Positions 17,629 through 25,335 are shown, counted from the stretch's first letter. The stretch: DNA of 38,908 nucleotides from Candidatus Thalassarchaeaceae archaeon (GCA_023700255.1 JAJPRD010000012.1:1-38908), one strand, 5' to 3'. A program made the numbers and translations. The notes: a model not told the origin generated them from the letters alone.

Positions 17629-18248
17629 GTATTTTTGAATCCATTTGGAGTTAGTATTACTAATTTCTGTGAATCACCATCTGTAATTATTACCTTCTGG
17701 AATTGTTCTTGGACTTTTGTCATCCACACAGTCCTATATGCTCCTAGTAATGCTTTTTCACCTCTAACCATCCAACCATCTAATCCTCTTTTCTGACCTG
17801 ATGCATCTTCATAAGAGTTTGAAGTTATAACAATCTGAAGATCTTTATTTATTTTTGTAAAGTCAACCATGATATTCGCATCTTTTGCTTTAACTCTTCC
17901 ATAACTTTCACACCAATCTTCAACTATTAATAAATCTCTTTTCTTTAATAATGGAATAATTTTCTTGATATTTTTACTATTTTCTTCTAAATTTTCACCG
18001 AATTCAATTATCATCATCCTATCCATTTCTTTTTCTTGAAGATGACCCAAGATGTCTAATGATTTCTGACTATCTGTTAATCTGCGTGCCACCCATATGA
18101 CTTTCCCACCTTCTTCTAATATGTTTGAAATCATTGTTAAACACATGGAATTAGGGTTTGAACCGGGACCTGATGAAATATGGATTGGCCCATTAGTTAA
18201 ATCAATCACGACCTTTCCTACAATCGGGAGTGCATGAGCATTCCCCAA
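17625..18248 (-). CDS. RecA/RadB-like fold protein with destroyed P-loop, unknown function
   Basis: The 207-residue protein has the layout of a small RecA-fold ATPase such as RadB. A beta-strand leads into SSGPGSNPNSMCLTM (25-39), where a Walker A GPPGSGKT would stand. Then come GGKVIWVARR (47-56) as the second strand, DLLIVEDW (105-112) as a Walker B-like strand, and LQIVITSN (137-144). The Walker A lysine and threonine are missing, so ATP hydrolysis is unlikely. It starts at TTG 18248, about 30 bases from a shared TATA box, consistent with a leaderless message. An in-frame GTG at 18209 is the alternative. Family assignment is inferred by strand order and spacing only. It may be a non-catalytic recombination mediator or a scaffold. 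Confidence 0.65.
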   Translation of the reverse strand: MGNAHALPIVGKVVIDLTNGPIHISSGPGSNPNSMCLTMISNILEEGGKVIWVARRLTDSQKSLDILGHLQEKEMDRMMIIEFGENLEENSKNIKKIIPLLKKRDLLIVEDWCESYGRVKAKDANIMVDFTKINKDLQIVITSNSYEDASGQKRGLDGWMVRGEKALLGAYRTVWMTKVQEQFQKVIITDGDSQKLVILTPNGFKNT

Positions 18249-18270
18249 ACTAATTATTCAACTAATTGAT

Positions 18271-18284
18271 AAGGATATAATAAA
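18271..18284. promoter_or_regulatory. Bidirectional TATA element between two unknown genes
   Basis: AAGGATATAATAAA is AT-rich in both directions: GATATAATAAA on plus and TTTATTATATCC on minus. Its centre is about 30 bases from the minus-strand TTG at 18248 and from the plus-strand ATG at 18309. It can therefore drive both divergent genes with very short leaders. An AGGAG Shine-Dalgarno (18299-18303) serves the plus gene. Confidence 0.5.
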
Positions 18285-18308
18285 TTACTTTGACATCTAG
18301 GAGTTGTC

Positions 18309-18530
18309 ATGGCGAGTCACTCTGGGTCGAATGAAAGAATCCAAAGAAGACCTGCTCCCGATTTTGAAGAAACAGAGTCAGGCGTTATTTCTGGCATACT
18401 GGAAGGAGGCTTTCTCAATGTAGCATTAGATGATGCTAATCAATACGGACCTCATGCTATGATTGCACTTTTAGGGATTGTAGCGACATTAACCGGATTA
18501 GCATTGGGTCTTGCAATGCTAATATTCTAG
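18309..18530 (+). CDS. Small tail-anchored membrane protein, unknown
   Basis: Seventy-three residues. The N-terminal half is hydrophilic (RIQRRPAPDFEETESG), followed by a short amphipathic stretch and one C-terminal membrane segment from about 50 to 73 ending in ALGLAMLIF. The layout resembles tail-anchored proteins such as Sec61 beta, but the Sec61 beta motif is not evident and I do not claim it. AGGAG 5 bases before the ATG and the TATA element upstream support expression. It is divergent from the RecA-like pseudo-ATPase and is followed by a 43-base gap to the convergent purB end. Unknown function. Confidence 0.65.
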   Translation: MASHSGSNERIQRRPAPDFEETESGVISGILEGGFLNVALDDANQYGPHAMIALLGIVATLTGLALGLAMLIF

Positions 18531-18573
18531 ATGCATAGTTCATTTCTCTTGAAATGATTATCTAAATGATGAT

Positions 18574-19920
18574 TCAAATTCTTTTTCTAGCGATACTTAC
18601 TGCTTGATCAACTATTTCACCACTAAATCCTAGATGGCTTTCTGGCTTGAATAACTCTGACAGTTCTTGTCTTGTGAATATTTTTGAGATTGAATCAGAG
18701 GTGGCGCATATATCTTCTAAATCAGTACCTGAATTTATTGCATTCATTGAAGCTGCTCTTAGAACTTCATGAGCTTCATCCCTTGGCATCCCATTATCAA
18801 CTAAAGCAATCATTAACTTTTCAGCCATTACTAGTCCTTTTTGTGCCTTGATGTTAAACATCATTCTTTCAGAATCAACTCCTAGTTTTGATAATACTTT
18901 GTCACACTTAATGATAATATCATCAAGCAAAATCATTGAATGAGATAATGTGAATCTTTCTGCCGAGGAGTTTGCTAAATCTCTTTCATGCCATAGTAAT
19001 GCATTTTCATATGACGGTATTATCATAGCTCTAACAATTCTTGCTAGTCCGCAAGCATTTTCTGCCATTATTGGATTTTTCTTATGAGCCATGGTCGAAG
19101 AACCAACTTGCTTTTCTGCATCAAAATATTCACCGACTTCAGCGATTTCGCTACGCTGCAGATTCCTTACTTCTTGCAATGCTTTTTCAATACTTGCAGA
19201 TACATTAGCCATCCATGCAACCCATTCAATATAACGATCTCTTCCAACTACTTGGGTAGTTGCAATCGGTGTTTGTAAGCCGAGGTTATCCATGATTAGT
19301 TGCTGTAATTCAAATGCATGCTCGCCTTGTGCAGCACCTGTTCCAACAGCTCCTAAGAATTTCCCAGTTGTTACTCTTGAAGTCAATTCATCCAATCTAT
19401 CTAGATGTCTTCTAAATTCATCAACCCAAACAGCTACTTTCAAACCAAATGTGATTGGCACTGCTGCTTGTCCATGAGTACGTCCTAACATCACTGTGTC
19501 TCTTTCTCTTTCTGCTAAGTCGCATAATGTTGAAAGTAATTTTTTAAGAGTTATTTGTTGTAATATGATGCTATCCCTTATTTGTAATGCTACTGCCGAA
19601 TCTACGATGTCATTACTTGTAGCTCCAAGGTGTATACACCACCCTGAATCTCCTGCTGCTTCAGCCATTGCTTTAGTCAGCGCCATAATGTCGTGTCTTG
19701 TTTCTCTTTCGATTTCATCAACACGATCAGCCGTTACAATGCTAGGGACTGCGATTTCAGCAACTTTATCATAGTCTTCAGGACTTACTCTGCCAAGTTG
19801 ACAATGAGCCCAGATAAGGGCTCTTTCTACGTCCAATTGTCTTTCGTGACGACCTTCTCTCGACCAGATGGATTTTGCTTCTTCTCTTCCATAACGATAG
19901 TCTAATGGTGATACTGTCAT
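18574..19920 (-). CDS. purB: Adenylosuccinate lyase
   Basis: PurB splits adenylosuccinate to AMP and SAICAR to AICAR, both releasing fumarate, in purine synthesis. The 448-residue protein belongs to the fumarase/aspartase superfamily. It shows TSNDIVDSA (101-109), the catalytic-base region RTHGQAA (147-153) and the signature loop GSSTMAHKKNP (273-283), whose serine is catalytic. The proline usual after Met in the signature is replaced by Ala-His, as in some adenylosuccinate lyases. ATG 19920 is preceded by its own TATA box right next to the dph6 stop, so it need not depend on dph6 transcription. High confidence. Confidence 0.96.
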   Translation of the reverse strand: MTVSPLDYRYGREEAKSIWSREGRHERQLDVERALIWAHCQLGRVSPEDYDKVAEIAVPSIVTADRVDEIERETRHDIMALTKAMAEAAGDSGWCIHLGATSNDIVDSAVALQIRDSIILQQITLKKLLSTLCDLAERERDTVMLGRTHGQAAVPITFGLKVAVWVDEFRRHLDRLDELTSRVTTGKFLGAVGTGAAQGEHAFELQQLIMDNLGLQTPIATTQVVGRDRYIEWVAWMANVSASIEKALQEVRNLQRSEIAEVGEYFDAEKQVGSSTMAHKKNPIMAENACGLARIVRAMIIPSYENALLWHERDLANSSAERFTLSHSMILLDDIIIKCDKVLSKLGVDSERMMFNIKAQKGLVMAEKLMIALVDNGMPRDEAHEVLRAASMNAINSGTDLEDICATSDSISKIFTRQELSELFKPESHLGFSGEIVDQAVSIARKRI

Positions 19921-19942
19921 GATGTTCCCCGTTTATTCGGAG

Positions 19943-19953
19943 AGGTGTCACCT
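19943..19953. promoter_or_regulatory. 11-base palindrome in the purB promoter, possible operator
   Basis: AGGTGTCACCT is a perfect inverted repeat of two 5-base arms around one base. It lies between the purB TATA box and the expected transcript start near 19936, where a bound repressor would block polymerase. Position is seen; an operator role is inference. Confidence 0.3.
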
Positions 19954-19957
19954 GTTT

Positions 19958-19967
19958 GATTATAACC
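19958..19967 (-). promoter_or_regulatory. TATA box for purB
   Basis: On the minus strand the sequence reads GGTTATAATC, immediately after the dph6 stop codon and about 42 bases before the purB ATG. This predicts transcript start near 19936 and a leader of about 16 bases. Confidence 0.45.
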
Positions 19968-20642
19968 CTATGCTGATAGTTGAATTTTAGTCAATTCCCA
20001 AGTTCCTCTAACCCCATCCCAGGAGGTTTCTCCTTCACAAATAATGGGTTTTTTGAAGTGGGGTGCATCAAGAGTTATGGTTTCAAATTCTCCTCCTTCT
20101 CCATCTAGGTTGAATCTGTATTTTTCTGAAAGTTTTTTCAGTCTATGAAGACTTTCTTTTGTGATTTTTTCACCCAGCCAACTTTCATCAAGGCCTTCTG
20201 ATGAAACTGAAATAATTCTTACATCAAATCCATGGTCAATTAAAGAATTCATATGCTCGTTTGGATCATGATGCCACATTGGACAAAATGAGATTATTCC
20301 TAATTTTTCACACATTCTTTCAATTCTAGTTTTTTGGTAATCAGATCTCAAAGCTCCAACCACTAATGCGTCTATTTCTTTCCCTATTGAGTTTCTAATA
20401 GCAATTTCTAGTTCATCAATTTCGTTATTCTCAATTCCAGATGAAATAACTTGAATCCATCGGGTACCTATAGATTTAGCCTGATATTCTGCAATTTCTG
20501 TATTTTGCAATTGGAACATCATGGAATCATCACCTTGAATCTTCACTGTAATTAGTGCGTCTAGGGACCAGCCTTGCATCTGTGCCCACCAAGATGCGTA
20601 GGTGGAATCTTTCCCTCCTGATGCTAGGACTGCCACTCTCAT
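19968..20642 (-). CDS. dph6: Diphthine-ammonia ligase-type PP-loop ATPase (Dph6 family)
   Basis: Dph6 performs the last step of diphthamide synthesis on elongation factor 2, amidating diphthine with ammonia and ATP. From ATG 20642 it is 224 residues: MRVAVLASGGKDST holds the PP-loop SGGKDS (8-13). RSDYQKTRIERMCEKLG and the closing GEGGEFETITLDAP motif are hallmarks of the family (older name DUF71). A TTG 20 codons upstream (20702) would add residues unlike the family's usual start and would crowd psmA, so I reject it. The target EF-2, with its modified histidine, is encoded in this same window. The family is secure; a few members act on other substrates. Confidence 0.88.
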   Translation of the reverse strand: MRVAVLASGGKDSTYASWWAQMQGWSLDALITVKIQGDDSMMFQLQNTEIAEYQAKSIGTRWIQVISSGIENNEIDELEIAIRNSIGKEIDALVVGALRSDYQKTRIERMCEKLGIISFCPMWHHDPNEHMNSLIDHGFDVRIISVSSEGLDESWLGEKITKESLHRLKKLSEKYRFNLDGEGGEFETITLDAPHFKKPIICEGETSWDGVRGTWELTKIQLSA

Positions 20643-20704
20643 GACTTTGCGGCAGCGTTCTTGTGCATGAATGCCCCGATAAGTCAGCCTTCTAACTGTC
20701 AAGA

Positions 20705-20712
20705 TTCATAAG
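20705..20712 (+). promoter_or_regulatory. TATA-like element for the psmA-exosome operon
   Basis: TTCATAAG lies about 30-37 bases before the psmA ATG in the gap between the divergent dph6 and psmA. A start near 20735 would leave a leader of only a few bases. The match is imperfect, so confidence is modest. Confidence 0.3.
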
Positions 20713-20741
20713 ACACCTTCGTTGGTTGCGGTCTGATTAAC

Positions 20742-21449
20742 ATGCAGCCAAGCGGACGCGGATATGACCATGGAGTTTCTACATTCTCTCCTGATGGTCG
20801 ACTATACCAGGTAGAATATGCTCGAGAATCGGTAAAAAGAGGGACTACAACAGTTGGCCTGAAGTTCAAAGATGGAGTTGTTCTAATCGTTGATAAAAGA
20901 ATTTCTAGTAAATTAATTCTAACAGACTCAATAGAAAAAATGTATCAAATCGATGACCATATTGGTATGACTACTTCTGGTTTAGTCGCTGATGCTAGGC
21001 AACTTGTCGATAAAGCAAGAGTTCAGTGCCAAGTTAATAGAATGACATATGGGGATTCTATTGCAATCACCACTTTAGTGAAGAAAATGTGTGATTTCAT
21101 GCAATCTTTCACTCAATATGGTGGAGCTAGGCCATTCGGTACAGCACTGCTAATAGCAGGTCTTGATGACGATGGAGTCCATCTTTTTGAAACAGATCCA
21201 TCTGGTGCTTACCAATCATACCAAGCAGGTGCAATCGGCCGTGGTCGATCCACTGTTATCGATCACTTCGAAAGCCATTGGAAGCTTAATATGACAAGAA
21301 ATGCGGCAATAAAACTTGGATTACAAGCATTAAAAGAATCTCTAGAAGATGATCTTAATAGAGAAACAGTTGAGATTGCTATTGTTGACTCTAATGGTTA
21401 TGAAAAATTAGATCGAGAATCTACATTGAAGCACTTAGACAAGTTATGA
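20742..21449 (+). CDS. psmA: Proteasome subunit alpha
   Basis: This is the outer-ring subunit of the 20S proteasome, which gates substrate entry and docks the PAN/Cdc48 ATPases. The 235-residue protein begins with the alpha-specific N-terminal extension including YDHGVSTFSPDGRLYQVEYA, the proteasome alpha signature that forms the gate. GTTTVGLKF and GIGRGRS-like loops (here GAIGRGRST) follow. The terminal segment is short and charged (LKHLDKL) and lacks the common HbYX-receptor oddities that would suggest degeneration. It leads the classical archaeal gene string psmA-SBDS-rrp4-rrp41-rrp42. The catalytic beta subunit is not in the window. Secure. Confidence 0.96.
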   Translation: MQPSGRGYDHGVSTFSPDGRLYQVEYARESVKRGTTTVGLKFKDGVVLIVDKRISSKLILTDSIEKMYQIDDHIGMTTSGLVADARQLVDKARVQCQVNRMTYGDSIAITTLVKKMCDFMQSFTQYGGARPFGTALLIAGLDDDGVHLFETDPSGAYQSYQAGAIGRGRSTVIDHFESHWKLNMTRNAAIKLGLQALKESLEDDLNRETVEIAIVDSNGYEKLDRESTLKHLDKL

Positions 21450-21496
21450 GTCTTTTTGACCTATTAGTCTAAGTTCTGTACCCTGTCTCAGCGTAT

Positions 21497-22186
21497 ATGG
21501 TTAGTCTTGACGATGCAGTTCTTGCTCGCCTTGAAAAGGGTGGTTCTCGATATGAAATTCTAGTTGATCCTGATTTAGTCGATATTTGGAAGAAAGATAA
21601 TAATTCAGTGACACTGGATGATCTTCTTGCGACAGGAGAAATTTGGAATGATGCTAAATCTGGTGATAGGCCTACGACAGAAGCGATTGAAAGTATCTTT
21701 GGAACTACAGATCTTCTAACATGCGTTCAAAAAATTCTAAAGGATGGTAATATTCAATTAACAACTGCTCAAAGGAAAAATTTGGTTGCAGAAAAGAGGA
21801 CTAAAATCATTCATCAAATTGCTACCACGGCGACAGATCCTCGAACAAAGCTGCCCCACCCTAAGACGAGGATTGAACTAGCTTTAGACGAAATTAAGTT
21901 TTCAATAGACCCTTTTCTATCTCTTGAAAGGCAAGTTCAAGATGCCATTAAAAAATTAAAACCAGTCATTCCTTTAGCGTTCATAACTGTTCGTATGGCG
22001 TTTAAAGTCCCAGGGTCGGATTATGGCGGAGTACATCGATTATTGAGAGAATCAATCCAGAAAGAGGAATGGCTTTCTGATGGTTCTTGGGTATGTGTAG
22101 TTGAGGTGCCTGGTGGCATGAAAAATGAGCTGATGAGTCAAGTAGCTCAACGGTCATCTGAAGTTTCTGTGAAAGAACTTGATTGA
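21497..22186 (+). CDS. sdo1: Ribosome maturation protein SDO1 (SBDS homologue)
   Basis: SBDS/Sdo1 helps eject the anti-association factor aIF6 from new large ribosomal subunits, together with an EF-2-like GTPase. At 229 residues it has the usual archaeal length and three domains. The N-terminal FYSH domain shows the basic, conserved GGSRYEILVDPDLV (15-28), then a helical middle (KRTKIIHQIATTATDP) and a ferredoxin-like C-terminal domain with VEVPGGM. It lies between psmA and rrp4, its standard place in archaeal genomes. A 47-base gap separates it from psmA, with a short T-run just after psmA that may slightly attenuate. Secure. Confidence 0.95.
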   Translation: MVSLDDAVLARLEKGGSRYEILVDPDLVDIWKKDNNSVTLDDLLATGEIWNDAKSGDRPTTEAIESIFGTTDLLTCVQKILKDGNIQLTTAQRKNLVAEKRTKIIHQIATTATDPRTKLPHPKTRIELALDEIKFSIDPFLSLERQVQDAIKKLKPVIPLAFITVRMAFKVPGSDYGGVHRLLRESIQKEEWLSDGSWVCVVEVPGGMKNELMSQVAQRSSEVSVKELD

Positions 22187-22217
22187 GTATGCCCCGTAGG
22201 GGTTCACATCAACGGTT

Positions 22218-22928
22218 ATGAAGGGAGTGTTGGTCGCGCGGCTCGATAACATGACTGAAAAGAAGAACGCGGCCGGGCCGCAAGACTCACAACGAGTATC
22301 TCGACTCGTTGCTCCAGGTGAAGATCTTGGAGATTTAGAGGGCTACGATGTTGGCCATGGCGTAGTTGCCATAGGTGGTCGTATTCGAGCAACAAAGAAC
22401 GGACAAATGAATGTGAATGGAAAGACAATTTCTGTAGAACCACGCAGAACTGCGTATATGCCAAGACCTGGTGACTTAGTCATTGGTTTTGTCGAAGGTT
22501 GTACAAACAATATCTGGTTTGTAGATATAGGTGCACCATTCAATGCAATATTACCTATGAGTCTTGGACCTTCCAAGGCTGATTTCGGTGGCACAAGGAG
22601 TGTTATCGATATTGGTGAAGCAATATTGTGCAGAGTCCAAGAAGTAGAAGAAACTCATTCTAGCGTGGTAACCATGAAAGGTATGGGTCTTCGTAAAATT
22701 CGCTCAGGAGCGATTGAGATTATTGATCCTCACCTTTTAGGTAGGTTAATTGGTAAACAAGGTAAAGCTCTTAGACAACTCAAGGAGGAATCTGAATGCA
22801 GAGTTATTGCTGGAGAAAACGGCAGACTTTGGATTGATGGAGATTTCGAGGGAACACTCGAAGTCAGAAACCGCCTCCGTTCAATGACTGCTGAAGCAAA
22901 AGCAGCAACACCTGGAGGTGTAGCATAA
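22218..22928 (+). CDS. rrp4: Exosome RNA-binding cap subunit Rrp4
   Basis: Rrp4 is one of the cap proteins above the Rrp41/Rrp42 hexamer and feeds RNA into the degradation channel. The 236-residue protein has an N-terminal domain with RLVAPGEDLGD (29-39), an S1 domain around 82-155 (RPGDLVIGFVE) and a KH domain around 164-225 with its GKQG loop (179-182). An ATG 11 codons in (22251) is an alternative start, and the first residues are weakly typical. Its TAA overlaps the rrp41 ATG in TAATG, behind the GGAGGTG Shine-Dalgarno (22915-22921), so translation is coupled. Secure. Confidence 0.95.
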   Translation: MKGVLVARLDNMTEKKNAAGPQDSQRVSRLVAPGEDLGDLEGYDVGHGVVAIGGRIRATKNGQMNVNGKTISVEPRRTAYMPRPGDLVIGFVEGCTNNIWFVDIGAPFNAILPMSLGPSKADFGGTRSVIDIGEAILCRVQEVEETHSSVVTMKGMGLRKIRSGAIEIIDPHLLGRLIGKQGKALRQLKEESECRVIAGENGRLWIDGDFEGTLEVRNRLRSMTAEAKAATPGGVA

Positions 22929-23647
22929 TGGGATATGGAGACGTACAAATGATTGATGCCAATGGCATCCGTAACGATGGCAGAAAAGCAGGCGATGTGA
23001 GACCAATTTCAATTGAATTGGGAGTAGTCCCTGTTGCTGATGGTTCATGCCGTATGAAGTGGGGTAGTAACGATGTTATTGCTGCAATTTACGGTCCTAT
23101 GGAAGCACACCCAAGGAAAATTCAACGACAAGATAGAGCGGTTCTCGATGTTAGGTACAATATGGCACCTTTTTCAACATCAGATAGAATTAGACCTGGT
23201 TTTAATCGTAGAAGCAGAGAAATCAGTAAAGTTACAGCAGAAGCACTAGAGAGTGTTGTTATGCTAGAACTTTATCCTCGTTCTAAAATAAGGGTCGAAA
23301 TTGAAATAATCTGTGCTGAAGCAGGTACTAGGTGTGTTGGTCTAACAGCCGCATCTATTGCTCTTGCACATGCAGGTATTCCAATGACTGACTTAGTAAT
23401 CTCAGTAGCATCTGGTAAAATTAACGATGTTGTTGTTTGTGATTTGAATAAATCTGAGGACAACTATGGAGAAGCAGATCTTCCAATGGGTATTTTACCT
23501 AATACTGGTGAATTAGTTTTCCTTCAAATGGATGGAAACTTATCTCAGGAAGAGTTCCAAGAAGCATGGGATTACAATATGGAAGCTGCTATGGTGATTC
23601 ACGAATATTGTGTTGAAGCATTAAAAACAGGGAGGTATCCTCAATGA
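22928..23647 (+). CDS. rrp41: Exosome catalytic subunit Rrp41
   Basis: Rrp41 carries the phosphorolytic 3'-to-5' RNase active site of the archaeal exosome (RNase PH fold). Among its 239 residues the phosphate- and RNA-binding arginines lie in GFNRRSREIS (91-100). The catalytic aspartate falls in EADLPMGI (Asp184), matching the active aspartate of characterised archaeal Rrp41. The N-terminal NDGRKAGDVRPISIELGV block is typical. It overlaps rrp4 by 1 base and rrp42 by 4 bases (ATGA), a tight translational chain for equal subunits. All catalytic residues I can check are present. Secure. Confidence 0.96.
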   Translation: MGYGDVQMIDANGIRNDGRKAGDVRPISIELGVVPVADGSCRMKWGSNDVIAAIYGPMEAHPRKIQRQDRAVLDVRYNMAPFSTSDRIRPGFNRRSREISKVTAEALESVVMLELYPRSKIRVEIEIICAEAGTRCVGLTAASIALAHAGIPMTDLVISVASGKINDVVVCDLNKSEDNYGEADLPMGILPNTGELVFLQMDGNLSQEEFQEAWDYNMEAAMVIHEYCVEALKTGRYPQ

Positions 23648-24435
23648 GTATCCCTCTTGTTCCTCAATTATTACGTAGTCATCTGACAGAATTAGCAGAT
23701 AATGATCAGCGTTTAGACGGACGTGGTCAGTACGAAGGTAGAGATTTAGAACTCGAAGTTGACGTACTTGCTAATGCCGAAGGTTCTGCACGCGTACGAA
23801 TGGGCGATACGATTGTATTCGCTGGAGTGAAATTCCAACTCATGACTCCTTACTCGGATCGTCCGAATGAAGGTGGATTGATGTGCATGGCTGAAGTAAG
23901 GCCAGTTGCAGGAAGACAACATGAAGCTGGACCACCAAGTGCAGAATCTATTGAACTAAGTCGAGTCGTTGACCGTGGTATTAGAGAATCAGGATGTATT
24001 GATACTTCTGATCTCTGTATCATACCTGGAGAAAAAGCGTGGCAAGTTATTCTTGATTTGTTTGCAGTTTCAGATGATGGTAATCTATTCGATGCATTTG
24101 CTTTGGCTGGTATAGCTGCTTTGCGTAATGCAACAATTCCCCAAGAAAAGTTCGAGGTAGGAGAGGACAGAAAATTAATTGTGTCTAAAACTCCAATCAT
24201 GTGCTCTTACCAAAGAGTTGGTGGCCGATTTATCTTCGATGCTAGTGGCAGAGAAGAATTAGGTGGCGATGAAAGAATTCACATTACTCTGGGTGATGAC
24301 AATAATGTCCATTCATTACAGAAGGGTCTTAAGGGAGCCTTCACGGCCGCTGAATTCAAAGAACTGATGGAAGAGGCTCGTAAAAAGGGTGACGAACTCA
24401 GAAAAATGGTTCATGCATTAGATGGAGGCAATTGA
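23644..24435 (+). CDS. rrp42: Exosome structural subunit Rrp42
   Basis: Rrp42 is the non-catalytic RNase PH-fold partner that alternates with Rrp41 in the hexameric ring and shapes the active site. At 263 residues it is the usual length. It has DQRLDGRGQYEGRDLELEV (20-38), VRMGDTIVFAGVKF, RVVDRGIRESGCID (arginine-rich RNA contact region) and LDLFAVSDDGNLFDAF. It lacks the catalytic aspartate motif seen in Rrp41, as expected. Overlap of 4 bases with rrp41 and 1 base of spacing to the L37Ae start show it is mid-operon. Secure. Confidence 0.95.
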   Translation: MSIPLVPQLLRSHLTELADNDQRLDGRGQYEGRDLELEVDVLANAEGSARVRMGDTIVFAGVKFQLMTPYSDRPNEGGLMCMAEVRPVAGRQHEAGPPSAESIELSRVVDRGIRESGCIDTSDLCIIPGEKAWQVILDLFAVSDDGNLFDAFALAGIAALRNATIPQEKFEVGEDRKLIVSKTPIMCSYQRVGGRFIFDASGREELGGDERIHITLGDDNNVHSLQKGLKGAFTAAEFKELMEEARKKGDELRKMVHALDGGN

Positions 24436-24436
24436 A

Positions 24437-24799
24437 ATGGCAAAGAGAACACAGAAATCAGGATTAACTGCACGATACGGTGCTAGATACGGTGTAAGCG
24501 TACGTAGGAGAGCTGGCTCAGCAATTGCTAAGAAGTCTCGAAATTACACTTGTCCTGAATGTCACTACCCTAAAGTTAGCCGTCAAGTAGCTGGTATTTG
24601 GGAGTGTAAAAAATGCTCTCATAAATTCACAGGAGGCGTTTGGGAACCATTCACAAGAGCTTCTGACTCAAATAATAGAGTTATTCGTAGAGGTATGGAA
24701 GGAGCAACTGCAACTGACATGACCGTTATTGCTCAACAAGCAGCTCTAGATTATGAGCGTAAACTTGCCGAGGCACCTTCTAATGACGAAGAAGAGTGA
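24437..24799 (+). CDS. rpl37ae: 50S ribosomal protein L37Ae (eL43)
   Basis: This small zinc-ribbon protein of the large ribosomal subunit starts at ATG 24437 with MAKRTQKSGLTARYGARYG, the normal beginning. A Met five codons upstream (24422) overlaps rrp42 and is rejected. The Shine-Dalgarno GGAGG is at 24424-24428. Zinc ligands are the pairs CPEC and CKKC, 14 residues apart. At 120 residues it is longer than many archaeal L37Ae (about 80-95), with a C-terminal extension ending in acidic NDEEE. That extension overlaps the next reading frame. Secure family; the tail is unusual. Confidence 0.94.
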   Translation: MAKRTQKSGLTARYGARYGVSVRRRAGSAIAKKSRNYTCPECHYPKVSRQVAGIWECKKCSHKFTGGVWEPFTRASDSNNRVIRRGMEGATATDMTVIAQQAALDYERKLAEAPSNDEEE

Positions 24800-25010
24800 A
24801 ATCACTCAATTTGAAATTTCTTTCAGACATAATGATGCGCAAGCATTGTCAGCCAGCTTAGTTACTGAATGTCAATTTGTTCGTGATAATGATACTATAA
24901 CTATCTCTGAAAAGGCTAAAACATTTGTCGATCTTAGGGCAAGATGGAATAGTTTGATGCGTGGGTTGATAGCATCGGAGCTAGCCCTTAGTGCTACAAA
25001 AGGTGATTAA
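24783..25010 (+). CDS. pcc1: KEOPS complex subunit Pcc1-like protein
   Basis: Pcc1 is the small dimerising subunit of KEOPS, the machine that makes threonylcarbamoyl-adenosine at position 37 of ANN-decoding tRNAs. From ATG 24783 the protein has 75 residues. It begins with a strand-rich half (FEISFRHNDAQALSASL) and ends with the characteristic helix, here DLRARWNSLMRGLIASE, which matches the Pcc1 pattern LRA-xxNS. A Met ten codons upstream (24753) would overlap L37Ae by 47 bases; the later start overlaps by 17. Its place between L37Ae and prefoldin beta is the standard one for archaeal pcc1. The short length makes this likely rather than certain. Confidence 0.78.
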   Translation: MTKKSEITQFEISFRHNDAQALSASLVTECQFVRDNDTITISEKAKTFVDLRARWNSLMRGLIASELALSATKGD

Positions 25011-25325
25011 ATGGATAATGTTGACTCTCAAGAATTTCAAGCATTAGTACAAGAACTGCAATTATTAAGGAATCAAATACAGACAGTATCTACTCAAGTA
25101 AATGAGATATCTCTTACTTTAGAGTCTCTTTCTACACAGGATGCCAATCGTCCAGTATTTCGAGCAGTAGGGAATCTATTGTTAGAAGTTGATGATAGAG
25201 ATAAGTTAATGGCTGAATTATCTGAATCGAAAGTGACCTTTGAAAGCCATCTTCAAAGAATGGTTGAAAGAGAGAACGAACTTAGAACTCAATATGAAAA
25301 AGTGGTTGATTCAATAGAAAAATGA
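25011..25325 (+). CDS. pfdB: Prefoldin beta subunit
   Basis: This subunit of the jellyfish-shaped prefoldin hexamer hands unfolded proteins to the thermosome. At 104 residues it has the two-helix coiled coil joined by beta-hairpins. The N-helix is QEFQALVQELQLLRNQIQ, the central hairpin region holds NRPVFRAVGNLLLEVD, and the C-helix is VTFESHLQRMVERENEL. It starts 1 base after pcc1 ends, as in other archaeal exosome superoperons. The alpha subunit is not here. High confidence. Confidence 0.93.
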   Translation: MDNVDSQEFQALVQELQLLRNQIQTVSTQVNEISLTLESLSTQDANRPVFRAVGNLLLEVDDRDKLMAELSESKVTFESHLQRMVERENELRTQYEKVVDSIEK

Positions 25326-25335
25326 AGGTGTTTCA

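Noticed and set aside
18566-18572. ATGATGA resembling a C box of a C/D guide RNA
   Set aside because: No D box (CTGA) or paired C'/D' motifs occur at suitable distance, and the region runs into the purB coding end.
20643-20702. TTG-initiated 20-residue extension of dph6
   Set aside because: The family begins directly at the MRVAVLASGGKDS strand and PP-loop; the extension would also crowd the divergent psmA promoter.
23850-24200. 116-codon minus-strand frame inside rrp42
   Set aside because: Antisense to a well-conserved exosome gene in a tight operon; no promoter or Shine-Dalgarno.
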